Source: Chloroflexota bacterium (GTDB lineage: Bacteria; Chloroflexota; Dehalococcoidia; GIF9; AB-539-J10). From it: a stretch of DNA of 7,404 nucleotides. The stretch covers positions 1 to 7,404 of the forward strand of contig DAOVBS010000024.1 in NCBI GenBank assembly GCA_030670425.1, in the 5' to 3' direction. Below, piece by piece: positions 1-6,693 of this stretch. Numbering within the stretch: the stretch's first letter is position 1; each line of letters opens with the position of its first letter. The notes beneath the pieces are model-generated. The model made no database searches. It was given only the letters and a program-made list of their open reading frames with translations, and was not told the DNA's origin. A program made the position numbers and the translations under genes.

Positions 1-438
1 CCCAACAGGAACAATCTCACCCTTGTACAGGGCAATATCTGCAGTCATAAGGACGGGATAGCCCACCAATCCATAGTTCACATTCTGGGGCTGCATCTTG
101 GCCTTTTCTTTGAAAGTGGGAACACGCAATAGCCAGCTCAAAGGGGTAAGCATGCCAAGCAGGGTGTGCAACTCCATCACTTGAGGAACGTGAGACTGGA
201 CGAACAGTATGCTCTTCCTGGGGTCAATGCCTGCGGCCAGCCAGTCAAGCACCATCTCCCGAATATCTTCCTGGAGTGTGGCCGTGTTCTCCAGAGTGGT
301 CAGAGCATGAACATCGACAACACAGTAAACACAGTCGTATTCATCCTGAAGGGAAAGGCAGTTCTGTATGGTTCCAAAGTAGTTGCCAATATGTTGATTG
401 CCTGTGGGGCGAAAGCCAGTGAAAACGCGCTTGGTCAT
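1..438 (-). CDS. trpS: Tryptophanyl-tRNA synthetase, N-terminal part (cut by window edge)
   Basis: This is a cytoplasmic class I aminoacyl-tRNA synthetase that charges tRNA-Trp with tryptophan using ATP. The first 146 codons are present, and the rest lies beyond position 1. The reading begins MTKRVFTGFRPTGNQHIGNY, which carries the class I HIGH-type signature as T-G-N-Q-H-I-G-N (residues 12-19). It continues with VDVHALTT (about 41-48) and ends in GYPVLMTADIALYKGEIVPVG (126-146), a stretch typical of the TrpRS active-site domain. The KMSKS loop would be outside the window. The start is uncertain. ATG at 438 gives the usual family N-terminus, while an in-frame ATG at 462 would add eight residues (MVDFSDIQ). 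Neither has a recognisable Shine-Dalgarno site. The gene lies just after tRNA-Glu on the same strand and probably shares its promoter. The family is secure; the start codon is not. Confidence 0.93.
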   Translation of the reverse strand, partial: MTKRVFTGFRPTGNQHIGNYFGTIQNCLSLQDEYDCVYCVVDVHALTTLENTATLQEDIREMVLDWLAAGIDPRKSILFVQSHVPQVMELHTLLGMLTPLSWLLRVPTFKEKAKMQPQNVNYGLVGYPVLMTADIALYKGEIVPVG

Positions 439-477
439 CTGTATATCACTGAAGTCTACCATACAGGAGAAGTCAGT

Positions 478-554
478 TGGTAGCGCATACCGGATTCGAA
501 CCGGTGATCTCCTCCTTGAGAGGGAGGTGTCCTTAACCCCTAGACGAATGCGCC
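478..554 (-). tRNA. tRNA-Glu, anticodon CTC, CCA encoded
   Basis: This folds as a complete cloverleaf on the minus strand. The acceptor stem is GGCGCAT paired with ATGCGCT (seven pairs, the first G-U). The D arm has stem GTC/GAC around TAGGGGTTAAG. The anticodon arm CCTCC-CTCTCAA-GGAGG places anticodon CTC opposite plus-strand positions 518-520. A five-base variable loop follows, and the T arm is ACCGG-TTCGAAT-CCGGT. The discriminator is A (481), and CCA is encoded at 480-478. The CTC anticodon reads the glutamate codon GAG, and the GTCTAGGGGTTA D-arm wording is typical of bacterial tRNA-Glu. It lies 15-39 bases upstream of trpS, depending on the trpS start, and about 18 bases downstream of a predicted transcription start. 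Confidence 0.96.
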
Positions 555-578
555 AACCGAACTAGTAGCAGACCCATA

Positions 579-607
579 AGTTTATTGCTTCTTGAGATAT
601 GCGTCAA
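579..607 (-). promoter_or_regulatory. Sigma70-type promoter for tRNA-Glu and trpS
   Basis: On the minus strand, a -35 box TTGACG (607-602) is followed after exactly 17 bases by a -10 box TAAACT (584-579). The -35 matches the consensus at five of six positions and the -10 at four of six. The predicted start is near 572, giving a leader of about 18 bases before the mature tRNA 5' end at 554. The promoter lies in the 117-base gap after the hydrolase stop codon. No clear terminator separates it from that gene: the CCGC-GCAA-GCGG hairpin just upstream of the -35 box has no T-tract. Confidence 0.6.
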
Positions 608-671
608 GGCAACCCAACCGCTTGCGCGGGTGAACATCATGAAACCTGTGCGAAGTTGCCGCGGCGGCGTT

Positions 672-1589
672 CTATGACAATGTGATGACGTTGCCAGCGT
701 TGTTGAAAAAGAACACATCCATGCCCAATCCTGCAGCCAGCTTGAGGGATGACTCCAGGCCGGTGCAATGGGACACACCCACCCTGTCCACAGCCATCTT
801 CTTCAGCTCACGGATAGTCGACTCCATCTGGTAATCGGAGGCCTTAATGAGGTGCGTCCCGCCAACAACCATATGTACCTTGTCCATCCCTGTAAGCGCC
901 TGGGCGTGGTGAACGGTGTTGATGATCCCGCGGTGGGCACAACCCAGGACGATTACCAGCCCTAAGTCGGTCTTTATGTAAAGGGCGGCATCATCGGGGA
1001 GTGGATCAGGCACAAATCCAGCACCGCCACCGACGTCCTTGCCCTCCTCCTGGAGATAGCAAATACCAACAATTTTCTCATAGTCATTAAGCATCGGGAT
1101 CTCGCCACTCCATACCACATTATCGGTGATCCAAACAGGTTCCCTGCTCTCAACGAAGCGGGCCCCCTGCCTCTCCTCCAGCTCCTTCTTCTGAAACGGT
1201 ATACCACGGAAGCTATACTCTTCCTCGCCGGGATGCTTGATGAACTTCAGACCCCACACCTCGGGGTGCGCAATCACCTCTATCCCACCATGTCTCAGCT
1301 CCAGGAAATTGGAGTGACCTACCGTTAGACGCATCCTCTCCAAGACATCACGCAACCCTCCCGTATGGTCCACGTGTCCGTGGCTCAGGGCCATCTTATC
1401 AACGGTGGCGAGGTCCACACCCATAGCATCCGCGTTGTGCACTGCGGAGGAACCGAGCCCAGTATCAAACAGAAGTCTGAGGCCATCGGCCTCCACCAGG
1501 ATACTCCACCCCCATTCTCCCAATAGCCACAGCCACTTGGCCGTGTTCTCGCTCAGTGTTACCAGGCGTAGTCTCGTTTTTTTCAGCAT
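672..1589 (-). CDS. Metallo-beta-lactamase-fold hydrolase, COG1237-like
   Basis: This 305-residue soluble protein of the metallo-beta-lactamase superfamily has no visible signal peptide. The metal-binding HxHxDH motif is in SHGHVDHTGG (H70, H72, D74, H75). Further likely ligands are H219 in GCAHRG, H246 in GGTHL and H274 in VGVSHCTG. The GCAHxGI and GGTHL segments resemble the COG1237 branch, often annotated as dihydropterin-ribofuranosylaminobenzene phosphate synthase-like. That annotation comes from one archaeal member, so the substrate here is unknown. Residues about 120-190 form an extended acidic insert between the two metal motifs. The ATG at 1589 is well supported by AAGGAG about six bases upstream, and the stop is TAG. 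The gene begins 23 bases after the SDR gene on the same strand, so the two are probably one operon. The fold is near certain; the reaction is not known. Confidence 0.9.
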   Translation of the reverse strand: MLKKTRLRLVTLSENTAKWLWLLGEWGWSILVEADGLRLLFDTGLGSSAVHNADAMGVDLATVDKMALSHGHVDHTGGLRDVLERMRLTVGHSNFLELRHGGIEVIAHPEVWGLKFIKHPGEEEYSFRGIPFQKKELEERQGARFVESREPVWITDNVVWSGEIPMLNDYEKIVGICYLQEEGKDVGGGAGFVPDPLPDDAALYIKTDLGLVIVLGCAHRGIINTVHHAQALTGMDKVHMVVGGTHLIKASDYQMESTIRELKKMAVDRVGVSHCTGLESSLKLAAGLGMDVFFFNNAGNVITLS

Positions 1590-1612
1590 CTCCTGCTCCT
1601 TTCAAAATTACG

Positions 1613-2566
1613 CTATCCATACAAATCGGGACGAGCTTTAACTTCAGCAACAAAGTCCTGCACTGTCCTATCCCAGTCATATTCCGGGTCCCAGCCCCAG
1701 TCCTCTCGAGCCCTGGCATCATCGACCCTCTTGGGCATATCCCGAACGAGCCTCACCACAGTCTCATCCGCGAGGAATTCAATCTGTGCTCCAGCGATAT
1801 GCCTGCGCACGGTCTCGGCCATCTCGCTCGCCGGCATGGAAAACCCATGTACACTGTAGACGCGGCGGCGCAGTCTCTCCTCGCTGACATCCCTCAAGAG
1901 AGTAAGACAGCGAACGACATCTTTGACATATATGAAAGGCAACTGGCCCTTTTCATCGATAGGCAGCTTGCAGGGCCTTCCCATCGCAGGGTCATATATC
2001 ATCAGACTGGCATATGCCGCCAGTCCTTCACGCCGGCCTGGCCCACAAAAGGCGGGAAAACTGGGGCAACGGAAATTGACCCCGAACCTGTGGTGATAAT
2101 ACTCGCCAAGCCTTTCACCAAAGATCTTGGTTGCTGCATAGATCTGCGAGGGATTCGACTGAAACACATCCTGGCTCACAACCTCCGGAGAGCCGCGGCC
2201 ATAGGTAGCTATGCCGCTAGGGAAAATCACGCCCTTGACATTGAACAACCGTGCTGCCTCGAGCACATGATAGGTGCCATTGGCATTGGCATCGTACGCA
2301 GCCCATGGGTTTGCCTCCGCAGGCACAGTGATCATAGCACCCAGGTGAAAGATGTAGTCTATTTTGCCTGCCGCAACCACGTTCAAGACCTGAGACAGAT
2401 TACCAAGCTCTCCTTGAACTACCTTCACGTCCTGCCTGATGTCCTCTATTGACCTGGAACCAGGCAATCGGTCGAAAAGAACCACCTCCTCACCGTTCTC
2501 CAGCAAACGCCTAGCGAGATTGCCTCCGATGTATCCAAGCCCACCAGTAATCAGATCCCTAGACAT
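1613..2566 (-). CDS. Extended SDR, L-threonine dehydrogenase/NDP-sugar epimerase-like
   Basis: This 317-residue NAD(P)-dependent oxidoreductase or epimerase is of the extended short-chain dehydrogenase class. The N-terminal Rossmann motif is GGLGYIGG (GxxGxxG at residues 8-14). D32 ends the second strand (VVLFD), which usually indicates NAD rather than NADP. The YxxxK pair is Y143 and K147 in IYAATK. The C-terminal half, including LPFIYVKDVVR and VDDARAREDWGWDPEYDWD (281-299), resembles the SDR type of L-threonine 3-dehydrogenase more than classical GalE. The residue four before the YG of PSGIATYG, normally the catalytic Ser or Thr, is Gly118; S117 is next to it. The ATG at 2566 is chosen because GGAGGT lies 7 bases upstream. 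Longer GTG starts at 2581 and 2575 would overlap that ribosome site. The gene leads the operon with the metallo-hydrolase. Exact substrate unknown. Confidence 0.88.
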   Translation of the reverse strand: MSRDLITGGLGYIGGNLARRLLENGEEVVLFDRLPGSRSIEDIRQDVKVVQGELGNLSQVLNVVAAGKIDYIFHLGAMITVPAEANPWAAYDANANGTYHVLEAARLFNVKGVIFPSGIATYGRGSPEVVSQDVFQSNPSQIYAATKIFGERLGEYYHHRFGVNFRCPSFPAFCGPGRREGLAAYASLMIYDPAMGRPCKLPIDEKGQLPFIYVKDVVRCLTLLRDVSEERLRRRVYSVHGFSMPASEMAETVRRHIAGAQIEFLADETVVRLVRDMPKRVDDARAREDWGWDPEYDWDRTVQDFVAEVKARPDLYG

Positions 2567-2573
2567 TGCGTGC

Positions 2574-2579
2574 ACCTCC
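2574..2579 (-). promoter_or_regulatory. Shine-Dalgarno GGAGGT that sets the SDR start
   Basis: GGAGGT on the minus strand lies seven bases before the ATG at 2566. It falls inside the alternative longer reading from GTG at 2581, which argues for the shorter protein MSRDL. Confidence 0.7.
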
Positions 2580-2609
2580 ACCTGTCAGTTGCCAGGCACA
2601 ATCTGTGGA

Positions 2610-2638
2610 AGATTAGCCCAGATTCGAACAGCCGTCAA
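2610..2638 (-). promoter_or_regulatory. Probable sigma70-type promoter for the SDR-hydrolase operon
   Basis: On the minus strand, TTGACG (2638-2633) is separated by 17 bases from TAATCT (2615-2610). The -35 is a five-of-six match and the -10 is weak, so the call rests mainly on the -35 and the spacing. The predicted start near 2603 would give a leader of about 37 bases with the GGAGGT site near its end. Confidence 0.45.
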
Positions 2639-2862
2639 TAACCCCAGGTTCACTAGCCCGCCGAAATGGGATATGCTACGTGACAGACAGGCATCCAAGC
2701 TCATCATGAGTCAGAGGCTGCCACCGAGGACGGGTTCTCGCATTCACTATGGTGTGGCGTTTCATCGTCCGGAAGGCCCATTTAGGGGCCAAGACTGGCA
2801 AACCTAAGCTCGTTTTGTTAGCATAGTGTTCTGCTGAACCACACAGAATAGGGGAGACAAGC
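2639..2862. other. Divergent intergenic region between the SDR and the RHH-like gene
   Basis: The gap between the two divergent start codons (2567-2871) is about 305 bases. Apart from the SDR promoter and the ribosome sites, I find no convincing gene in it on either strand. No strong plus-strand promoter for the gene at 2872 is evident. A short inverted repeat, GGCCC-atttag-GGGCC (about 2776-2791), is too weak to call a terminator, since no T-tract follows directly. This would be a natural place for operators if the RHH-like protein regulates itself, but that is inference. Confidence 0.4.
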
Positions 2863-2867
2863 GAGGT
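2863..2867 (+). promoter_or_regulatory. Shine-Dalgarno GAGGT for the RHH-like gene
   Basis: GAGGT lies four bases before the ATG at 2872. A second purine-rich run, GGGGAGA, lies further upstream at about 2851-2857 and is too distant to be the main site. Confidence 0.5.
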
Positions 2868-2871
2868 CGCT

Positions 2872-3720
2872 ATGTTCAGAAGAAACAAGAAGGATAGAAT
2901 CCCTTTCGATAGACCACATACGAGGGAGGCTGCCAGATATCTGAAGCGCCCGGAGAACGGCGCTGAGCAACCGAGAGGGAGTGGCAACGGGATTGACCGC
3001 TACATGTACGAGAATATCATGGCGACCCTCAGGAAGAACTACGGCAGCGATATTATTCAAACCGACGCGGATGCAGCGGATAGTAGCCTCATAGGTGACA
3101 GTGGCAACGGAGACTCAATCGGGCTGCGGGTGAACCTTCCACTGGACAAGGCCGGGCAACTCCAGGCCTTGGCTCGGGAGTTCGACGAAGACCCCCATAC
3201 CCTAGCCAGGATGTGGATAATAGAGCGGCTTAAGGAGTTGTGGATGAGCCATACTCTGTCGTCTCTCACAACTGCCGAAAGGGCTGGACTTCCAAGATCC
3301 CCAAGCAACTCAGGAGAGCCTGCGACCCCAACGGATGAAAGCGAGGAAGAGTTGACAGCCTTGGAACAGGCCAAGGTTTCGCTTGCGGAGAAGTACATCG
3401 CTGACCCGGAGGAGAAAGCCCTTTTTCTTCAGACATTCTTGTTCAAGCAGTGGGGTAACTACATTGCCGGGCTTGTCCTGGCAGACAAAGGTAACGCTGC
3501 ATTCACTGTGGAAGACATCAAGAGCGCCCTCAGATATGACCTGATACCGGAGTACTACAACACGCCTGGCGCGGAAGAGTCAGCCCTGCTGACGGCTGAC
3601 GTTGAAGTCGATGCCCCGGGCGATGCCCCCAGAGGCTTTGCTTCATTGAAGCGGATCGCTCCCGGCGTGTTCAAATTCATCGGCCTCAAGAAAGCCAGAA
3701 TTGTGAGGGCCGGGAGATAA
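2872..3720 (+). CDS. Hypothetical protein with ribbon-helix-helix-like segment
   Basis: I do not recognise this 282-residue protein as a named family. The N-terminus is basic (MFRRNKKDRIPFDRPHTREA). A short predicted helix around 41-57 is followed by an acidic, flexible stretch (DADAADSS, 65-72). Residues about 84-122 read like a MetJ/Arc ribbon-helix-helix unit: a short strand (GLRVNLPL) and a helix (AGQLQALAREF), then the D/P turn and second helix (DPHTLARMWIIERL). This resembles CopG-type antitoxins and repressors. A Pro/Ser/acidic linker (143-160) leads to an apparently folded C-terminal part (165-230) with EKYIADPEEKALFLQTFLF and VEDIKSALRYDLIPEYY. The end is basic. There is no signal peptide or membrane segment. 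A start with GAGGT upstream supports the ATG. DNA binding is inferred only; the strand could be fortuitous. It lies 218 bases upstream of the acyl-CoA ligase on the same strand. Confidence 0.75.
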   Translation: MFRRNKKDRIPFDRPHTREAARYLKRPENGAEQPRGSGNGIDRYMYENIMATLRKNYGSDIIQTDADAADSSLIGDSGNGDSIGLRVNLPLDKAGQLQALAREFDEDPHTLARMWIIERLKELWMSHTLSSLTTAERAGLPRSPSNSGEPATPTDESEEELTALEQAKVSLAEKYIADPEEKALFLQTFLFKQWGNYIAGLVLADKGNAAFTVEDIKSALRYDLIPEYYNTPGAEESALLTADVEVDAPGDAPRGFASLKRIAPGVFKFIGLKKARIVRAGR

Positions 3721-3741
3721 GGACAGCCTCTCGTCACAGAA

Positions 3742-3763
3742 TCTGGAGACCGATCGATCCAGA
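3742..3763 (+). repeat. Small inverted repeat after the RHH-like gene
   Basis: TCTGGA and TCCAGA form a six-pair stem around a ten-base loop, 21 bases after the stop codon. No T-tract follows directly, although a TTTT occurs at about 3779-3782. It may be a weak terminator or simply chance. The rest of the gap up to the ligase (3764-3925) has a perfect TTGACA at 3880-3885 but no good -10 box at normal spacing. Confidence 0.25.
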
Positions 3764-3925
3764 AACGCAAGCGTGCCATTTTGCCGGCGGAATCCCTATC
3801 CTGGCGACACAGCCATGTCATAGTCGATGAACAGATGTGCCCGAGCCAGGAGATCATCATCCTGACTACCAGTTTGATGTTGACAGCTGGGTGCCCCTGA
3901 ATCTGCCAATTGAATTTCTAAGTAC

Positions 3926-3930
3926 GGGAG
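3926..3930 (+). promoter_or_regulatory. Shine-Dalgarno GGGAG that sets the ligase start
   Basis: GGGAG lies eight bases before the ATG at 3939. The alternative in-frame GTG at 3837 has no comparable site upstream, so the ATG is preferred. Confidence 0.55.
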
Positions 3931-3938
3931 ACAGTGCA

Positions 3939-5549
3939 ATGAGCAGGAGCGAAGAAGTATCTTTCAGCACGTTAACGCCGCTGAGTTTCCTCAAGCGCAG
4001 CGTTTACACGTTTCCTGATAGAGAAGCTGTGGTCTGCGATGACAAGCGATATACCTACAGCCAGTTCTATGAGCGAGTTATGCGCATGGCGAATGGGTTA
4101 GGGAGACTTGGCGTCAGGAAAGGAGACAAGGTAGCTTTCCTTTCGCCAAACTTACCTCCGTTACTGGAAGCGCATTATGGGGTCCCCTGGATTGGAGCTA
4201 TCCTGGTGACCATAAACACCAGGCTATCTCCAGCGGAGATAAACCATATCATCAATCACTCTGAGGCCAAGGTGCTATTCGTGGACAGCGAGTTTGTCCC
4301 CAAGATAAGGAAAATAAAAGATAAACTGAAATACGTCAAGGCTTTCGTAGGCATCGTGGATGCTCAGGGCGGAGAAAGGATTGAGGGACCAGAATATGAG
4401 GCCTTTCTCTCTGATAGCTCGCTTTCTGAGCAAGAAATAGTGGTAGCTAATGAAACCGACGTGATCTCCATAAACTACACCAGCGGAACAACCGGACTGG
4501 CTAAAGGCGTTATGTATTCGCACAGGGGAGCATATCTCAATAGCCTCGGCAATGTACTGGAAGCTGGCATTACCCCTGACTCCGCATACCTCTGGATAGT
4601 GCCCATGTTTCACTGCAACGGCTGGTGTTTCACCTGGGGAGTGACCGCCGTGGGGGCGAAGCACGTATGCCTGAGGAAGGTGGACGCTGCCAGAATTGCC
4701 GAGCTAATACCGCAGGAGCGCATAACACACATGGGCGGCGCTCCTATCGTCTATCTTGGGCTATCTGAGTACATGACACGTAGAAAGATGAAATTCCCCC
4801 GAAGGGTGAAGTGCTTTCTCGGCGGTGCACCGCCCTCACCCACTCTGATAGACAGCATCGAGTCGCTGGGCGGCGACATCACCCACTCATACGGACTGAC
4901 CGAGACCTATGGACCCTATAGCATCTGCGAATGGCACAGCGAATGGGATTCACTACCCCAGGAGGAAAGGGCCCGCCTCAAGGCGAGGCAGGGCGTCCCG
5001 TATGTGACCTCCTTTGGCATGAAGGTGGTGGATGATTACATGAACGAAGTTCCGCATGACGGTCAGACGATGGGAGAGATAGTGATGAAGGGGAATAATG
5101 TAATGCTGGGCTACTACAAGGAACAGGACAAGACAAACGAGGCCTTCAGAGGCGGCTGGTTCCACAGTGGCGACCTGGCGGTGGTGCACCCAGATGGATA
5201 CGTCGAGATAAAGGATCGCAGTAAAGACATAATCATAAGCGGAGGAGAGAACATATCCACCGTGGAGATAGAGAATGTGATGTACCAGCACCCTGATGTC
5301 CTTGAGGTGGCAGTTATTGCCGTGCCTGATGAGAAGTGGGGGGAGGCGCCCAAGGCCATCGTCAATCCCAAACCAGGCACAAACCCCACAAGAGAGGACC
5401 TTATTGCCTTCTGCAAAGAGAGGCTGGCCAAGTTCAAAGTGCCCAAGAATATCGAGTTTGCTGAGCTACCCAGAACATCCACCGGAAAGATCATGAAATA
5501 CGTGCTGAAGGAAAAAGAGTGGGCCGGTTATGACAAGAGAGTCCATTGA
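3939..5549 (+). CDS. AMP-forming acyl-CoA ligase (fatty-acyl-CoA synthetase-like)
   Basis: This 536-residue adenylate-forming enzyme activates a carboxylic acid with ATP to an acyl-AMP and then transfers it to coenzyme A. All core motifs are intact. The phosphate-binding loop is YTSGTTGLAKG (180-190), followed by PMFHCNGW (222-229). The A5-type motif is YGLTETYGP (318-326), and the A7/A8 region is GDLAVVHPDGYVEIKDRSKD (411-430) followed by ISGGENIS. The C-terminal PRTSTGKIMK has the catalytic lysine K517. The opening LTPLSFLKRSVYTFPDREAV and the HCNGW segment resemble medium- to long-chain acyl-CoA synthetases and the related DmdB-type ligases. The substrate cannot be read from sequence. An in-frame GTG at 3837 would add 34 residues without family resemblance or a ribosome site. 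It is followed by a small terminator and a convergent gene. Confidence 0.93.
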   Translation: MSRSEEVSFSTLTPLSFLKRSVYTFPDREAVVCDDKRYTYSQFYERVMRMANGLGRLGVRKGDKVAFLSPNLPPLLEAHYGVPWIGAILVTINTRLSPAEINHIINHSEAKVLFVDSEFVPKIRKIKDKLKYVKAFVGIVDAQGGERIEGPEYEAFLSDSSLSEQEIVVANETDVISINYTSGTTGLAKGVMYSHRGAYLNSLGNVLEAGITPDSAYLWIVPMFHCNGWCFTWGVTAVGAKHVCLRKVDAARIAELIPQERITHMGGAPIVYLGLSEYMTRRKMKFPRRVKCFLGGAPPSPTLIDSIESLGGDITHSYGLTETYGPYSICEWHSEWDSLPQEERARLKARQGVPYVTSFGMKVVDDYMNEVPHDGQTMGEIVMKGNNVMLGYYKEQDKTNEAFRGGWFHSGDLAVVHPDGYVEIKDRSKDIIISGGENISTVEIENVMYQHPDVLEVAVIAVPDEKWGEAPKAIVNPKPGTNPTREDLIAFCKERLAKFKVPKNIEFAELPRTSTGKIMKYVLKEKEWAGYDKRVH

Positions 5550-5607
5550 CGACTGTGCAGACCAGAGAGTCACTGTCTCAACTGTCTTACGCAAGCTTAG
5601 CACTTTC

Positions 5608-5623
5608 ACGGCCCGGCCGTTTT
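5608..5623 (+). terminator. Short intrinsic terminator after the acyl-CoA ligase
   Basis: ACGGC-CCG-GCCGT forms a compact five-pair GC-rich hairpin (5608-5620) followed on the plus strand by TTTT (5620-5623). It lies about 60 bases after the ligase stop codon and 23 bases before the convergent lipid kinase stop codon. The short stem and four-base T run make it a modest candidate. The minus-strand side has no T-tract, so it would serve the ligase only. Confidence 0.4.
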
Positions 5624-5645
5624 CCTCAAAGGATCGTACTGCGTA

Positions 5646-6614
5646 CTAGGCGACAACAGTCAAGGCGGCAGGGAACACGTAGAAGCGGGCAGGTGTCTCA
5701 CCTATAAGCTCACCATCAGCCTGCACCGCCATCCGGCGCTCAGGCCGCACGTGTATCTCCCTCACCTTCTTCACAGTCACCTTGGGGTGAGTCAGATGAG
5801 TTCCCCTGTAGAGCCGGGGCAGCGACCATAGAAGATCTGGCTTGCTCAAATCGCCTATTATCAGAGCATCGAGGAGGCCATCCGCAGGATCGGCTTGAGG
5901 GGCAAGAAACATCCCGCCGCCACCGTATCTTCCGTTGCTTACTTCAATAGCACAAATCCTCCTCCGATTCTCCTTCCCATCCAAGCTCAAGCGCACTTCC
6001 TTGTTCCTGTAAAACACGACAGTATTCAACAGCCCTAGAAGATAAGAAGCTACACTCCCGAAAGCTTTGAATCTCCCTCCGGTAGCCTTGACTATCTCGG
6101 CTTCGAAGCCCAGGCCGGCAAAGTTGACAAACAGTCGCTTCGCCATCACGCCCCCATGTACGTACTCCACAACGCTAAGGTCTACCACAATCCTTCTCAG
6201 GTTAGCAAGGCGCCGACAGGCCTGCTTGTAGTCTAGCGGCACGCCGATAGTACGAACATAGTCGCTACCCGTTCCTGTGCTTATGATCCCCAGCGTGACA
6301 TCCCTGATACTACCACCGTCATACAGCCCGTTCACCACTTCATTTATCGTGCCGTCCCCTCCCACACACACCACCAGCTCATAGCCTCTCCTGGCTGCCA
6401 ATCTGGCCAGCTCAAGTGCATGTCCAGGAGCTTCCGTCAGGTCATGTTCGCAACTCATCCCCATGCTTCTCAACAGATCCATGATCTGAGGCCATTTCTT
6501 GGCCGTTCTCCCTCCCCCCGCACAGGGATTCACAATCAACTTCGCATACGTCAAGTCCGATCTCTCCGTCAGGGACGATTGTTCTCGCCTATCCCAGACC
6601 CAATATCGCAACAC
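5646..6614 (-). CDS. Diacylglycerol/sphingosine kinase-family lipid kinase
   Basis: This cytoplasmic or membrane-associated lipid kinase belongs to the DgkB/YegS/LCB5-type family and transfers phosphate from ATP to a lipid hydroxyl. Numbered from the GTG at 6614, it has the NPCAGGG nucleotide motif (29-35) and the GGDGTINEVVNGL signature (85-97). TGTGSD (113-118) stands where many relatives have GTGND. Further motifs are NFAGLGFEAEIV (164-175), GGGMFLAPQADPADGLLDA (232-250) and QADGE (298-302). The length is 322 residues, usual for the family. The start is uncertain. The GTG at 6614 has GGAG only two bases away, the adjacent TTG at 6611 has it at five bases, and a TTG at 6554 (spaced nine bases from GGAG) would give the typical family start just before AKLIVNP. 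It is convergent with the ligase and divergent from the nuclease gene. The substrate could be diacylglycerol, undecaprenol or another lipid. Confidence 0.92.
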   Translation of the reverse strand: MLRYWVWDRREQSSLTERSDLTYAKLIVNPCAGGGRTAKKWPQIMDLLRSMGMSCEHDLTEAPGHALELARLAARRGYELVVCVGGDGTINEVVNGLYDGGSIRDVTLGIISTGTGSDYVRTIGVPLDYKQACRRLANLRRIVVDLSVVEYVHGGVMAKRLFVNFAGLGFEAEIVKATGGRFKAFGSVASYLLGLLNTVVFYRNKEVRLSLDGKENRRRICAIEVSNGRYGGGGMFLAPQADPADGLLDALIIGDLSKPDLLWSLPRLYRGTHLTHPKVTVKKVREIHVRPERRMAVQADGELIGETPARFYVFPAALTVVA

Positions 6615-6693
6615 AGCTCCATGCCCTTCACTTCAGCAAGCCCCATATCTGCGTTCCGTAGTCCTGGGTATGCTGCCACTCCCTTTCTCCAAT

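Noticed and set aside
166..483. A 105-codon open frame on the plus strand at the left end
   Set aside because: It lies opposite trpS, whose minus-strand translation has clear TrpRS motifs, and it runs into the tRNA gene.
600..671. GC-rich hairpins (GCCG-CCG-CGGC and CCGC-GCAA-GCGG) as a terminator for the hydrolase operon
   Set aside because: The stems are only four pairs and neither is followed by a T-tract on the minus strand.
1556..2452. A 298-codon open frame on the plus strand opposite the SDR gene
   Set aside because: Its translation has no recognisable domain and no good ribosome site, while the minus strand carries all the SDR motifs. It is a by-product of codon bias.
3835..3900. 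A 21-codon frame from ATG 3835 with a lipobox-like LTAGC near its end
   Set aside because: It has no Shine-Dalgarno site and stops two codons after the lipobox-like cysteine, so it cannot be a lipoprotein; most likely chance.
3837..3938. A 34-residue N-terminal extension of the acyl-CoA ligase from GTG 3837
   Set aside because: It has no ribosome site and does not resemble the family N-terminus, whereas ATG 3939 has GGGAG eight bases upstream.
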